Source of the DNA: Nesterenkonia natronophila
Lineage (GTDB): Bacteria > Actinomycetota > Actinomycetes > Actinomycetales > Micrococcaceae
Length of the DNA stretch: 64,000 nucleotides
Reading direction: 5' to 3'
Assembly (NCBI RefSeq): GCF_003595215.1
Contig: NZ_QYZP01000002.1
Coordinates: 620,001-684,000 of the forward strand
Position 1 is the stretch's first letter. Each line of letters starts with the position of its first letter. The notes below the pieces were generated by a model, which searched no databases, had not been told where the DNA came from, and saw only the letters and a list, made by a program, of their open reading frames with translations. Shown here one piece after another: positions 17,912 to 27,350 of the stretch. The position numbers were made by a program, and so were the translations under genes.

Positions 17912-19179
17912 CCCACTTAGACTCTCTCGAAATGCCCGGTCGCGAGCTTAACGTGCAGCTGAGCGACATCACTTCGGCCCGCGAGCTCCTCGAGGGTGTC
18001 ATCGTAGACACGCCAATGGAGCACTCTCGGGCCTTGGGGCGGATGCTCGGCGCCACGGTGCACCTCAAGGCAGAGAACCTGCAGAGGGCTGGTTCCTTCA
18101 AAGTCCGGGGCGCGTATGTGCGAATGGCTCGGCTGACAGAGGAGGAGAAGTCCCGCGGCGTCGTCGCGGCATCTGCCGGAAACCATGCCCAGGGTGTGGC
18201 GCTGGCTGCCAAGAAGCTCGGAGTGGAGGCTACAATCTTCATGCCCCGGGGTGTGGCGCTGCCGAAATTGGCCGCCACCCGAGACCACGGTGCCGAGGTG
18301 GTCCTGCATGGCTCAAACGTTGATGAGGCCTTGGCTGAGGCTCAGAGATTCTCCGATGAGTCGGGTGCGGTCTTCATCCACCCGTTCAACCACACCGATG
18401 TGGTTGCGGGCCAGGGGACTATTGGACTTGAAATCCTGGAACAGCAGCCCGATGTCGACACTGTGCTGATGGGAATCGGAGGGGGAGGCCTCCTGGCCGG
18501 GGCAGCCGTGGCGTTGAAGCAGCAGGCTGCCAAACAGGGCAGAACGATCAAACTGATAGGGGTTCAAGCGGAGAATGCCGCCGCCTACCCGCCGTCGCTG
18601 GCAGCGGATGCGCTCGTGCCGCTCAAAGGGGTGCGGACAATCGCCGACGGGATCGCAGTCGGACGGCCCGGTGAAATACCGTTTGAGATCATCAAGGAGC
18701 TCGTCGATGATGTGGTGACGGTCAGTGAGGATGCCATCGCTAAGGCTTTGATCTTCCTTATGGAACGCTCCAAGCTCATCGTGGAGCCCGCCGGGGCGGT
18801 GGGCGTCGCCGCACTGATGGAGGGCAAACTGGAGGAACTCGGCATCACTCCGAAGAGTGTGGTCGCCGTTCTCTCCGGCGGCAACATCGACCCGATGCTC
18901 ATGCTACGGGTTATCCAACACGGGCTCGCTGCCGCAGACCGGTTCCTCACTGTGAAGCTGATGCTCAAGGACCGGCCCGGCGAACTCGCGATCATCTCTA
19001 AGATCATTGCCGATACCGACGCCAACGTTATAGGCGTTGATCACTCCCGCATCGGGGGAGAGCTGTCCATGGGCAACGTATCGATCGTCATCAATATGGA
19101 GACGAAAGGCTCAGAACACTCCGCCTTGGTGCTGAACTCCCTGCGAGCAGAGGGTTACGAGCCCCTAGTGATGAGCTGA
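17908..19179 (+). CDS. ilvA: Threonine ammonia-lyase (threonine deaminase)
   Basis: A 423-residue PLP enzyme converting threonine to 2-oxobutanoate and ammonia. The PLP lysine is in AGSFKVRGA, the phosphate-binding loop is GIGGGGLLAG, and SAGNHAQGVA is the substrate loop. The C-terminal 80 residues form one ACT-like domain (LTVKLMLKDRPGELAIISKII). This single-ACT form is shorter than the 510-residue biosynthetic IlvA of E. coli, so a catabolic role is equally possible. The start overlaps the upstream stop as ATGA. Confidence 0.9.
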   Translation: MTHLDSLEMPGRELNVQLSDITSARELLEGVIVDTPMEHSRALGRMLGATVHLKAENLQRAGSFKVRGAYVRMARLTEEEKSRGVVAASAGNHAQGVALAAKKLGVEATIFMPRGVALPKLAATRDHGAEVVLHGSNVDEALAEAQRFSDESGAVFIHPFNHTDVVAGQGTIGLEILEQQPDVDTVLMGIGGGGLLAGAAVALKQQAAKQGRTIKLIGVQAENAAAYPPSLAADALVPLKGVRTIADGIAVGRPGEIPFEIIKELVDDVVTVSEDAIAKALIFLMERSKLIVEPAGAVGVAALMEGKLEELGITPKSVVAVLSGGNIDPMLMLRVIQHGLAAADRFLTVKLMLKDRPGELAIISKIIADTDANVIGVDHSRIGGELSMGNVSIVINMETKGSEHSALVLNSLRAEGYEPLVMS

Positions 19180-19201
19180 GCGCTCCGCGCCCGCGTTCCC
19201 A

Positions 19202-19705
19202 CTACCCGGTGTAGGGCTGGGCGGAGAGTATCTCGACCTCGATGTCCTGGCCGTTTGGCGCGGTGTAGCTGACCTTGTCACCCTCTTTGGCGCCGTTGAT
19301 GGCTTCGCCCATGGGCGAGGCATCGGAGTACACCGACAGGTCAGTATCGCCTGCGACTTCACGGTTGCCGAAGATGAACTCCATTTCTCGACCCGCTACT
19401 CGGGCTTTGACCAGCATCCCGGGCTCAACGACGCCGTCGTCTGGCGGAGTGCCGCCGACGTTGGCGTTCTCCAGCAGCTTCGAGAGGTAGGCGATGCGCG
19501 CCTCAATCTTGCCCTGCTCTTCCTTGGCGGCGTGGTACCCACCGTTCTCCTTCAGGTCGCCCTCCTCGCGAGCTGAGGCGATACGGTCCACGACTTCCTG
19601 GCGACCGGGGCCCTTGAGCTGATCGAGCTCGGCAGAGAGTCGGTCGTAAGCCTCCTGCGACAGCCACTGAGAGTTGCCCTCGACTTCTGTGGTGTGTGCG
19701 GACAC
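19202..19705 (-). CDS. greA: Transcription elongation factor GreA
   Basis: A 167-residue protein with an N-terminal coiled coil whose tip carries EEGDLKENGGYHAAKEEQG, the acidic motif that reaches into the RNA polymerase secondary channel to trigger transcript cleavage, and the C-terminal FKBP-like domain with SPMGEAINGAKEGDKVSY. The GTG start is preceded by GAGGAG. It runs convergent to ilvA with 22 bp between the stops. Confidence 0.95.
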   Translation of the reverse strand: MSAHTTEVEGNSQWLSQEAYDRLSAELDQLKGPGRQEVVDRIASAREEGDLKENGGYHAAKEEQGKIEARIAYLSKLLENANVGGTPPDDGVVEPGMLVKARVAGREMEFIFGNREVAGDTDLSVYSDASPMGEAINGAKEGDKVSYTAPNGQDIEVEILSAQPYTG

Positions 19706-19768
19706 GGTGCTCTCCTCTTCTAATCTGCAGGCAGCCGGTCGGTTCCACAGACCACTACCTAAATAGAG

Positions 19769-19796
19769 ACCCCGCCGGGGACCTCCCTGGCGGGGT
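19769..19796 (-). terminator. Hairpin terminator between DUF4307 gene and greA
   Basis: ACCCCGCC (19769-19776) pairs with GGCGGGGT (19789-19796) over 8 bp with a 12-nt loop. Read on the minus strand it follows the DUF4307 gene and is trailed by TCTCTATTT. Confidence 0.65.
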
Positions 19797-19912
19797 TGTT
19801 GCGTAGTGCAACATCTTAGGGAGGAATCAGCGGAAACTCAACGATCCGCGCGTTATTGCGCCCATTGTGAACTGTGGCCGTAGTTCTCAGGGCGACGAAA
19901 TGCCGCGCCTTG

Positions 19913-20350
19913 TCAGTCCACCAACCAGCATGAGTCCACAATTCCGGTGACGGCTCGGTGCTCGGTGCGCAGCTCTGCGCTGTAATAGCTGCTGCGGTCC
20001 GCGTCCCCACTTCCCTCATGGGGACCGATGGTCACGATCCGCGCGCCCACGATTGCATATGAGTCGTCCAATGCGTGAAGCATGCACTGTGCCGTGTCCT
20101 CGAAGTCTTTGGTGACCTCGAAGTCCACTTCAGCGCGAGAATCAGAAACGATGGTGTACCCGACGTCCTGGTAGTCCAACCGGCCAATGCTGAGGCTGAT
20201 GGTGAACCATACGGTGGTGGCGAACGCCACCAGCAGTGAACCGAAGATGAGCACCCGTTGGGCTCGGGGAGACAAGCCCCTGCGTGGGGGGCCGTAACGA
20301 CTCGAAACATCGAAGGTCGCAGGACTGCCGGCGGACTCTGGCGTACTCAT
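19913..20350 (-). CDS. DUF4307 membrane protein
   Basis: A 145-residue protein with a short cytosolic N-terminus, one membrane helix (VLIFGSLLVAFATTVWFTISL) and an external domain of about 90 residues with the family pattern YTIVSDSRAEVDFEVTKD and TAQCMLHALDDSYAIVG. Function unknown. It is always found next to mca in actinobacteria (compare Rv1081c). The ATG is 8 nt from TAGAAT, which is the same DNA that gives the -10 of mca on the other strand. Confidence 0.85.
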   Translation of the reverse strand: MSTPESAGSPATFDVSSRYGPPRRGLSPRAQRVLIFGSLLVAFATTVWFTISLSIGRLDYQDVGYTIVSDSRAEVDFEVTKDFEDTAQCMLHALDDSYAIVGARIVTIGPHEGSGDADRSSYYSAELRTEHRAVTGIVDSCWLVD

Positions 20351-20357
20351 CAGCGAC

Positions 20358-20364
20358 TATTCTA
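20358..20364. promoter_or_regulatory. Shared symmetric -10 for two divergent leaderless genes
   Basis: The heptamer TATTCTA reads TATTCT (20358-20363) on the plus strand, 8 nt before the mca ATG at 20372, and TAGAAT (20364-20359) on the minus strand, 8 nt before the DUF4307 ATG at 20350. Only 21 bp separate the two start codons, so both transcripts should be leaderless and start from the same melted segment. Confidence 0.6.
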
Positions 20365-20371
20365 TGTGGTT

Positions 20372-21385
20372 ATGCACCACACCACGTCACCCGAAAGCGC
20401 CCCGGAGTCCCCAGCAGTCCCCGCAGACGACCCCCGCGCCGCTGCCGCAGCAGATGAGCTCGAGGCTCGTGCGCCGAGCGCGAACGCCGCCGTGCCGAAC
20501 TCGGAAGGGCTGCGACTGCTAGCAGTCCATGCTCATCCGGACGACGAATCATCGAAGGGGGCAGCAATGATGGCGGCCTACGCCGACGCCGGTGCCGAGG
20601 TGATGGTGGTCACTGTCACCGGAGGGGAGGCCGGAAGTCTGCTGAACCCCGCCGCTGCAGAGGTCCCACAGTGCCACAGGGACCTGACAGGTGTGCGGAG
20701 ACTCGAGATGGCTGAAGCTGCGCAGGCACTCGGGGTGCAGCACGTCTGGTTGGGATTCCTCGACTCGGGACTGCCGGAGGGGGATCCTCCGCCGCCGCTT
20801 CCCTTCGGCTCCTACGCCTCACTGCCGCTTGAACTGGCCAGCGCGCCCCTGGTCCGGCTCATCCGCCGCTTCCGTCCCCATGTGGTGACCTGTTACGACG
20901 AGTCCGGCGGTTACCCCCACCCCGACCACATCATGAGCCACAAGACCACTCTGGAGGCGTACCACGCGTCCGGTGATCCTGCGAAGTACCCGGACAGCGG
21001 GGAGCCCTGGCAGCCGCAGAAGCTCTACTACGATCGAGCGTTCAATCCTGGTCGGTTCCGAGCTCTGCATGAGGCACTGGTTGCGGCCGGAATCCATTCC
21101 CCTTTCGGGGAGAGGCTGGCCCGCTGGGACTCTGATGAGCGGCCGGACTGGCTGACTCACCATGAGGTGACCACACAGGTTCCGGTGGGTGACTACCTCG
21201 AAGCGCGTGACGCCGCCCTGCGCGCCCACCGCACCCAGGTGGAACCGGACGGGTTTTTCTTCGCCACTCCCAATGACTTCCTTCGTGAGGTGTGGCCCTA
21301 CGACGATTTTGTCTTGGCCGATTCCAAAGTGGAGACGTCCATACCAGAGAATGACCTGTTCTCCGGCTTGAGAGGGAACGCGTAG
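20372..21385 (+). CDS. mca: Mycothiol S-conjugate amidase
   Basis: A 337-residue zinc amidase of the LmbE/PIG-L fold that cleaves mycothiol-toxin conjugates to release a mercapturic acid. The metal motifs are AVHAHPDDESSKGAA and YPHPDH, with GGEAGSLLNPA and FLDSGLPEGDPPPPLP typical of Mca rather than MshB. Compared with Rv1082 it carries about 40 extra hydrophilic residues before the first strand. The start is fixed by the TATTCT at 8 nt; longer frames run into the divergent gene. Confidence 0.93.
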   Translation: MHHTTSPESAPESPAVPADDPRAAAAADELEARAPSANAAVPNSEGLRLLAVHAHPDDESSKGAAMMAAYADAGAEVMVVTVTGGEAGSLLNPAAAEVPQCHRDLTGVRRLEMAEAAQALGVQHVWLGFLDSGLPEGDPPPPLPFGSYASLPLELASAPLVRLIRRFRPHVVTCYDESGGYPHPDHIMSHKTTLEAYHASGDPAKYPDSGEPWQPQKLYYDRAFNPGRFRALHEALVAAGIHSPFGERLARWDSDERPDWLTHHEVTTQVPVGDYLEARDAALRAHRTQVEPDGFFFATPNDFLREVWPYDDFVLADSKVETSIPENDLFSGLRGNA

Positions 21386-21395
21386 AATAGGGCTT

Positions 21396-21806
21396 GTGTT
21401 CACTTCGGCCGGCGCGTTAGTCCCCTCCCTCACCCAATGGTGGCCGGGCGGTGGTGGCGGCGGGGAATCGCCTGACCTCCGGGATGGACTGAGTGAGGCT
21501 GACATTACCCCCGGCATCGAGGGTTTTCTGTTCACCCTGCTGATTGTGGTCATGCTCATAGTCGTGGTCCGTGACCTCGGCAAACGTATGCGCAGAATGA
21601 AGTACCGAACTATGGCTGAAGCTGAACTGGCGGGCGAGGAACCCGAGTTCCCCGGTGAGATCACTCCGGCCGGGATCTCCGAGGCCCAGCAGCACGCCCG
21701 CACATCAGCAGCCGAGGCGCGATTCGGCTCTGCGGCGCAGTCGCCGGAGTCGCGCAGTTCCGTTGGGCGGTCAGAGCCCGCGGTGGAGAAAGAACCCCGC
21801 GTCTAG
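21396..21806 (+). CDS. Small single-helix membrane protein next to mca
   Basis: A 136-residue protein with a short external N-terminus rich in Gly, one membrane helix (IEGFLFTLLIVVMLIVVVRDL) and a charged cytosolic tail (KRMRRMKYRTMAEAELAGEE). Rv1083 of M. tuberculosis occupies the same place and has the same build. TAGAAT (21383-21388) lies 7 nt before the GTG, so the message is probably leaderless. Function unknown. Confidence 0.75.
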   Translation: MFTSAGALVPSLTQWWPGGGGGGESPDLRDGLSEADITPGIEGFLFTLLIVVMLIVVVRDLGKRMRRMKYRTMAEAELAGEEPEFPGEITPAGISEAQQHARTSAAEARFGSAAQSPESRSSVGRSEPAVEKEPRV

Positions 21807-22035
21807 TTCCAGGCGCCCGGCATTGCCGGAGGCAAGGCGTCTCGTTAAGCTCACCCTTCGCCCCCTCACCTCTGTCGTGTGGGCAGCCTGAGCGCCGAAT
21901 GTCAGATTTGGACGTTACCAGGCCCCGTCGGATTCTGAGAACGGGGTGAATTGACATCTGTCAGCCCCTCGGCGTTTATCCACAGCCCTGTGGATAACGC
22001 ACATGTAGAGGTGAGCAATTCGGCAGTCTAGGGAC

Positions 22036-22983
22036 ATGCGTTATCCCGAGCCACTGCCAGCGGAGCTGCGCGATGGGCCACTGACTGTACCCCTGCTGCG
22101 CGCTCACGGGATCCCAGAGTCGCGGCTGCAGCGCGCTGACATTACCAAGCTGGGTGCGGGCGTCTATTTGGAGCGCAGGACGGCAGAGCAGTTGGACGCG
22201 CGGGGTCGGCTGCGCCACAAAGCTCACGGCCTGCTCCTAGACGTGCCAGGCAGCTGGCTCTCCCACACCACACTCGCCACGCTGCGGGGTTTGCCGCTTC
22301 ATACTCCCCACGACGACGCCATCCACCTCTCCGTGCTTAACACTTGCCCTAATCCCCCTCGCCGCCAGGGAGTGATCGGGCATAAGGCCGCTGCTGCCAG
22401 CGATGAGCTCGTCACCCTCGAGGGGCTGCACATGAGCGCTCCACACCGAATGTGGTTCGAATGCGCCGCCTTACTCTCGGCGAATGCCCTGGTGGTCTTG
22501 GGCGACTCCCTGGTGCGGCGACCCCGTCCTCGATATGAGGGGCGACGCAAACCTCATGCCACCCTCGAGGCCCTGGGTGCGATGATCCGCCGACACCCGC
22601 GGACCCCGGGCCGCTCACGGGCGCGCACCGCCTACGACCTGATAAGAGTTGGCGCTGACTCCGCCCAAGAGACTCTGCTGCGGCTCGCCATAATGCGCGC
22701 CGGCCTCCCGGAGCCTGAACTGCAGATTCCAGCGGACCCCCGGCTGCCCAGGTCACCATGTGCCGACCTCGGGTACCGGCGCTGGCGGATCGCGATCCAG
22801 TACGACGGCGCGTGGCACTTCGATCCTGCCCGGGCCAAGGGAGATCGGCGGGTCGACCGCTTCTTCCGGGCCCGGGGGTGGACGGTGCTGCGTTATTTTG
22901 ACGCAGATTCCAGGACCGGTTTTGCAGACGCGGTCCGGGAGATCGCACAGACCATCGACCAGCGGCGAGGCGCCGTCGCTTAG
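22036..22983 (+). CDS. DUF559-type endonuclease-like protein
   Basis: A 315-residue protein. The first 100 residues resemble the winged-helix/AbiEi-like N-terminus found in many actinobacterial DUF559 proteins (PLLRAHGIPESRLQRADITKLGAGVY). The C-terminal 110 residues have the Vsr-like layout: PCADLGYRRWRIAIQYDGAWH (an Asp, then IxYDGxxH where IEYDG is usual) and ARGWTVLRYFDAD. The Gln in place of the usual Glu may weaken the metal site. The role is unknown. Upstream 21807-22035 shows no gene. Confidence 0.7.
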   Translation: MRYPEPLPAELRDGPLTVPLLRAHGIPESRLQRADITKLGAGVYLERRTAEQLDARGRLRHKAHGLLLDVPGSWLSHTTLATLRGLPLHTPHDDAIHLSVLNTCPNPPRRQGVIGHKAAAASDELVTLEGLHMSAPHRMWFECAALLSANALVVLGDSLVRRPRPRYEGRRKPHATLEALGAMIRRHPRTPGRSRARTAYDLIRVGADSAQETLLRLAIMRAGLPEPELQIPADPRLPRSPCADLGYRRWRIAIQYDGAWHFDPARAKGDRRVDRFFRARGWTVLRYFDADSRTGFADAVREIAQTIDQRRGAVA

Positions 22984-23152
22984 TCCCGCGCGGGATTTTG
23001 ATCGGACCCCCGCTAAGTAGTGTCAAATTCCTCCGCTCTCACGGTCGACTCAGCGCTGAGAACGAGTGAATTCGACATTCGGCGGTTCCGAGCAACAGTC
23101 TCCCGAGAAAGCCGAGCATAGAGGGACAAGGCAGCCCAGGTACCGTGGGGGC

Positions 23153-25327
23153 ATGGCACAGCGGCTCAGCAGCGCGCAATCGGAATACCTTCGTCAGCAC
23201 GAGGACAATCCCGTGGATTGGTGGCCTTGGGGGCGTGAAGCTTTTGCAGAGGCGGCGCACCGAGATGTCCCGGTCTTCGTGTCCATCGGGTATGCAGCCT
23301 GCCACTGGTGCCATGTGATGGCCCACGAGAGTTTTGAAGATGACGCCGTGGCAGCGTTTCTGAACGAACGGTTCGTCAGCATCAAAGTCGACCGCGAGGA
23401 GCATCCCGACGTAGACGATACGTATATGGCCGCCACACAAGCGATGACAGGCCAGGGTGGTTGGCCTATGAGTATCTTCGCGCTGCCTGATGGCCGCGTT
23501 TTCCACGCTGGGACATACTTCCCACCCCGGCGAGCCGGTCAGGTCCCATCGTTCACCGAAGTGCTTCAGGCCGTCCACGAAGCGTGGATTCAGCGGCGCG
23601 AACAGGTTCAGGAGCAGGCCGCCACGATCGCTGGGGCACTAGGTAAGCAGCGGCATCGGCAGGCTCAGATGGCCACCGTAGTGCATACGGATGACGACAA
23701 CGCCCCCGCCCCCGCCCTGAGCCAGGAGGCCATGGCGGGCCTCACCGAACAGATCCTCGAGGCGCTCATCGCCGATGAAGACACTGTGTACGGAGGGTTC
23801 GGCTCCGCCCCCAAGTTTCCGCCCTCACCAGTGTTGACCTGGCTGCTGGAGCAGTCCGCCTGGGAGCTGCGCGAGGGAGGAACCGCAATCGATCGGGCTG
23901 GTGGAATGGCGATCCACACCATGGAGGCGATGGCTCGTTCGGCGCTGTTCGACCACGTGGAAGGAGGGTTCGCCCGCTATGCTACGGACCAGGCCTGGCA
24001 GCTGCCCCACTTCGAGAAGATGCTTTCCGACAACGCTCAGCTGCTGGGAGCCTATGCCCGGCTCTCCCGTCACCCGGCTGCGAGTGTCGACGTCCGGGCC
24101 AGGGCTGAAAGGGTCGCCCGAATGACCCTCGCGTGGCTGGGGGAGCGGATGCTCACTGCTCAGGGGCTGTTGGCCTCCTCGCTGGATGCGGACACTGTGG
24201 ACGCTGAGGGCCATCGCTCCGAAGGATCGACCTACCTCTTCAGCGACGAGCAGCTCCGTCAGGCGGCCGCCGATGCCGCACTTCCTCAGTCTCATGCGCA
24301 GCGGCTCACTGAGCTGAACCGAGGCGTACCGGCCGATGAGCATGCCCTGCGCTCCGGTGTCCCACTCAACATGACTGAAGCCACCCCAAGGACCGTGCAC
24401 TTCGACGAGCCGATGACCGGCGCGGACCGCGAAATCTGGGAAGCTGTGCTTCCGCAGCTGCGACGAATCCGCGCCGCCCGTGCGCAGCCCTCCCGCGACG
24501 AGAAGGTAGTCGCCGCGTGGAACGCCCAGGCTGTGCGCTCTTTGGCTGAGGCTGCGATGATTTGGGACGACCCCGAGGTCCTGACTTTCGCGGAGCAGCT
24601 CGGGGAGAAACTCTGGACGGTGCACACTCAGTCCCATGCTGACGGTGTTCAAGTGCACCGGACCTCTTACGGCGGTGCCCGCGGAGAAAGGCTGGGCACC
24701 CTGGCCGATCATGCACATGTAGCCAATGCCTGCTTCAGTCTCGCCTCAGCGCTGACCGGAACCGGCCGGGAACATAGCTGGGCGGAGCGGGCCCATGGAG
24801 TCCTCACGCGCACCCTCACATGCGCTGTTGTGCGGCATGAAAAGGACGAAGCCTTCACCCTGGCGGACTCCTTTGAGGATTCGGAGGCGCCGGGGCAGAG
24901 CGGTCGGCAACTTGCTTCTCCGGTGGACGGGCCCGAGCCCAGTAGCGTCGCTGCCTTGGCCCAGGCTCTGCAGTCTGCGTCCGCGCTTCAGCAGCCTCCT
25001 GCACAGATTGACACCGCCGACATTCTTCACCACGTGCCTCTGGTAGGACCCCAGGCGCCGCTGGCTGTGGGCGGTTCACTGTTGGCCGCACGCCGGGCAG
25101 CGGTGGGGTCCCCGGCGTTCCGCCTCCTCAGCGCCACGGCTGCGGAACTTGCTGAAGTCAGGCGAGTCGGGGCACTTCTGGGTATTCCGGTGGAGCCGAT
25201 GGGCGAAGGCGTCGTCGTCGGCGCGGACCAGTCGCTGGCACTCAGCGTGTGTCTGTCCGGGCCGGGCGGGGGAGTGTGCTTGGCTCCGGCGCATACGGTC
25301 AGCGCAGCGCTGTCGGGGATCAGCTGA
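23153..25327 (+). CDS. DUF255 thioredoxin-like protein (YyaL/SPATA20 family)
   Basis: A 724-residue protein with an N-terminal thioredoxin-like domain ([11 protein letters not shown], then [15 protein letters not shown] with the CxxC pair) and a large alpha/alpha-barrel domain similar to N-acylglucosamine epimerases ([27 protein letters not shown]). The function is unresolved; it is conserved from bacteria to man and is Rv1084 in the matching mycobacterial order. The ATG at 23153 is chosen because TACCGT (23141-23146) ends 6 nt upstream; the frame is open further back to 23066. Its last 8 bp overlap the convergent hlyIII gene. Confidence 0.88.
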   Translation: MAQRLSSAQSEYLRQHEDNPVDWWPWGREAFAEAAHRDVPVFVSIGYAACHWCHVMAHESFEDDAVAAFLNERFVSIKVDREEHPDVDDTYMAATQAMTGQGGWPMSIFALPDGRVFHAGTYFPPRRAGQVPSFTEVLQAVHEAWIQRREQVQEQAATIAGALGKQRHRQAQMATVVHTDDDNAPAPALSQEAMAGLTEQILEALIADEDTVYGGFGSAPKFPPSPVLTWLLEQSAWELREGGTAIDRAGGMAIHTMEAMARSALFDHVEGGFARYATDQAWQLPHFEKMLSDNAQLLGAYARLSRHPAASVDVRARAERVARMTLAWLGERMLTAQGLLASSLDADTVDAEGHRSEGSTYLFSDEQLRQAAADAALPQSHAQRLTELNRGVPADEHALRSGVPLNMTEATPRTVHFDEPMTGADREIWEAVLPQLRRIRAARAQPSRDEKVVAAWNAQAVRSLAEAAMIWDDPEVLTFAEQLGEKLWTVHTQSHADGVQVHRTSYGGARGERLGTLADHAHVANACFSLASALTGTGREHSWAERAHGVLTRTLTCAVVRHEKDEAFTLADSFEDSEAPGQSGRQLASPVDGPEPSSVAALAQALQSASALQQPPAQIDTADILHHVPLVGPQAPLAVGGSLLAARRAAVGSPAFRLLSATAAELAEVRRVGALLGIPVEPMGEGVVVGADQSLALSVCLSGPGGGVCLAPAHTVSAALSGIS

Positions 25328-26009
25328 TTGCGACGAGGATCGCGGCGTAGTGACAGATGAAACCCACCAGCGTGCATGCGTGGAAGAGCTCGTGGAAGCC
25401 GAACCAGTGCAGGGAAAGGTTAGGACGTTTCATCGCGTAGAAGACCGCACCCGTGATGTACGCTGCGCCACCGGCGCAGATCAGAACTGCGGCGATGACG
25501 TCTGCGGCGAAGAAGTCCCCGAGGAACCACACGGCAGCCAGGCCCAGCACGATGTAGAACACCGTGTACAGCCAGCGTGGCGCGTCTGTCCAGAACAGCC
25601 GAAAGGCCACCCCGCCCAGGGCACCTATCCATACGGCGGAGAGCAGGATGCTGCGTTGCGGGTCATCTAAGAGCGCCAATGTCATGGGAGTGTAGGTGCC
25701 GGCGATGATGAGCAGGATGTTGGTGTGATCCAGGCGTTTGAGCACTCGTGCGGTCCGATCCGACCAGCGCCCCAGATGGTAGATTGCGGAGACTGCAAAG
25801 AGCAGGAGCCCAGTCACTGCGTATATCCCCGCGGCGATCCGCAGCGTGGTGGTCGGGGCCAGAACTACGACGACGACGCCCGCCACCAGTGCCAGCGGCA
25901 CCATGGCAGCATGCAGCCAGCCACGCATGCGTGGTTTGAGGGGAATGTTGTTGTTGAGCAGCTGATCTGCAGGCGGGGTGTGCTCTGCGTACGAGGTGTC
26001 GGAGCCCAT
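25320..26009 (-). CDS. Hemolysin III (HlyIII/PAQR family) membrane protein
   Basis: A 229-residue seven-helix protein. Conserved PAQR marks are [23 protein letters not shown] and, near the end, [21 protein letters not shown] with the histidines that bind zinc in the membrane core. Homologues are called hemolysin III, but a cytolytic role is not established for most. TACACT on the minus strand (26021-26016) ends 6 nt before the ATG, which selects this start over the far upstream in-frame ones. Confidence 0.88.
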   Translation of the reverse strand: MGSDTSYAEHTPPADQLLNNNIPLKPRMRGWLHAAMVPLALVAGVVVVVLAPTTTLRIAAGIYAVTGLLLFAVSAIYHLGRWSDRTARVLKRLDHTNILLIIAGTYTPMTLALLDDPQRSILLSAVWIGALGGVAFRLFWTDAPRWLYTVFYIVLGLAAVWFLGDFFAADVIAAVLICAGGAAYITGAVFYAMKRPNLSLHWFGFHELFHACTLVGFICHYAAILVAIS

Positions 26010-26093
26010 CGAACTAGTGTAATAGCTCAAGATACTTGTCAGTAACTTAGTGGGCGCAAGCTCTGGCCGGTCTGATCCCCTACAGTGGTGCTC

Positions 26094-26954
26094 GTGACTG
26101 AACGCGGACCGCTGAAGCGCTCGCTGCTGGGGCTGACGGATATGGCCTATGCCGTCTACGAACGGCGTCTGCTCAGCGATCTCCGTTCCTGCCGCCTGCC
26201 GCGGCACATCGGAGTCATGGTTGATGGCAACCGGCGGTGGGCGCGATTGGCCGGTGCGCATACCGCGGACGGCCACCTGGCCGGCGCAGACAAGATAGTT
26301 GAGTTCATAGGCTGGTGTGCAGATCTGGGGATCCCCACAGTCACGCTCTACATGCTCTCCACGGACAACATGAACCGTTCCGACGACGAGCTCGAGCAAC
26401 TGATGAGCATCATCAGTGACACTCTAGATCGATTGACCGAAGCCAGGCCCGGTGGTCGGCCCGTAAGTGTGCATCCTGTCGGTCAGCCTGAGCTGCTGCC
26501 GGAACCGCTGGCCGCCAAACTCTGGGATGTCACGACCGCAACGGGAGCGATTCCCCGCGTCGAGGCTCAGCCGCGCAGGGGTCAAGCAGAACCGTCCGGG
26601 GAGCAGCCGTGCATCCATATCAACGTGGCGGTCGGCTACGGAGGACGGCAGGAGATCGTTGACGCTGTGAAAGATCTGATGCGCAGTGCTGCCACCGAGG
26701 GCAGAACGCTCGCTGAGGTGGCGGAATCGCTGACGCCCGCTGAAATCGGCGAATGGCTCTACACCCGGGGACAGCCGGACCCAGATCTGATCATTCGCAC
26801 CTCTGGCGAGCAGCGGCTCTCCGGGTTTCTGATGTGGCAATCGGCGTACTCAGAGTTCTATTTCGCCGAGGCGCTCTGGCCGGACTTCCGTCGCGTGGAC
26901 TTCCTCCGTGCAGTCCGTGACTACTCAAACCGCCAACGGCGTTACGGTCAGTAG
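26094..26954 (+). CDS. Cis-prenyl (isoprenyl) diphosphate synthase
   Basis: A 286-residue enzyme extending allylic diphosphates with isopentenyl diphosphate in Z-configuration. HIGVMVDGNRRWAR holds the catalytic Asp, and RTSGEQRLSGFLMWQSAYSEFYF the diphosphate-binding region. The N-terminus (MAYAVYERRLLSDL) is of the Rv1086 type, a short-chain Z-farnesyl synthase, rather than the polyprenyl UppS type. An extra loop near residues 155-175 (PRRGQAEPSGEQP) is unusual. GTG at 26094 is chosen because TACAGT (26081-26086) is 7 nt upstream. Confidence 0.87.
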   Translation: MTERGPLKRSLLGLTDMAYAVYERRLLSDLRSCRLPRHIGVMVDGNRRWARLAGAHTADGHLAGADKIVEFIGWCADLGIPTVTLYMLSTDNMNRSDDELEQLMSIISDTLDRLTEARPGGRPVSVHPVGQPELLPEPLAAKLWDVTTATGAIPRVEAQPRRGQAEPSGEQPCIHINVAVGYGGRQEIVDAVKDLMRSAATEGRTLAEVAESLTPAEIGEWLYTRGQPDPDLIIRTSGEQRLSGFLMWQSAYSEFYFAEALWPDFRRVDFLRAVRDYSNRQRRYGQ

Positions 26955-27350
26955 TCGGCGCGCACTCCCAGCACCAGCAGAGCCAAGGCGGCAACGGCAC
27001 TGCTGTTAACCGAGATTTCACACAAGGTTCGGTGTGTTGACCTGCGCAGACGCCTCCCGAGGTCTACATTGGGGATTGTCAGAACACTGACCGGAAGGCC
27101 CACAGCTTGATGCCACCAGGCAGATGGGGCCGCCACGGTCCCTGGCCGCGGAATCGGCTGAGGGCCCGCCGCCCCCCATCCGAAAACTGTTGCGGGGATG
27201 CACCAGGTCCTGCAGCCGAGTACTGGGACGAGTCCGTCGAAGACCTCGAACTTGGGGAAGAGTTCGAAGAGGACGACGCCGCTCCCGGGATGTGCTCAGC
27301 TGTGGGACTTTCTGCTTTCCCTGTGCGGACGATCCCCGTCTGGAGACACT
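26955..27350 (+). other. 396-nt gap before phoH2 with candidate small ORF 27110-27394
   Basis: No standard gene is recognised. One frame runs from ATG 27110 (GGAAGG 12 nt upstream) to 27394, giving 94 residues. It overlaps the start of the next gene by 44 nt, and its middle ([20 protein letters not shown]) looks like real acidic protein. In mycobacteria a small gene, phoAT, overlaps the front of phoH2 and encodes an antitoxin-like partner, so a counterpart is possible. Two other frames are also open here, which weakens the case. Confidence 0.3.

Noticed and set aside
27170..27200. C-run (CCCCCC) before phoH2 considered as part of a 6C RNA
   Set aside because: Only one C-rich run is present and no matching double hairpin could be drawn.
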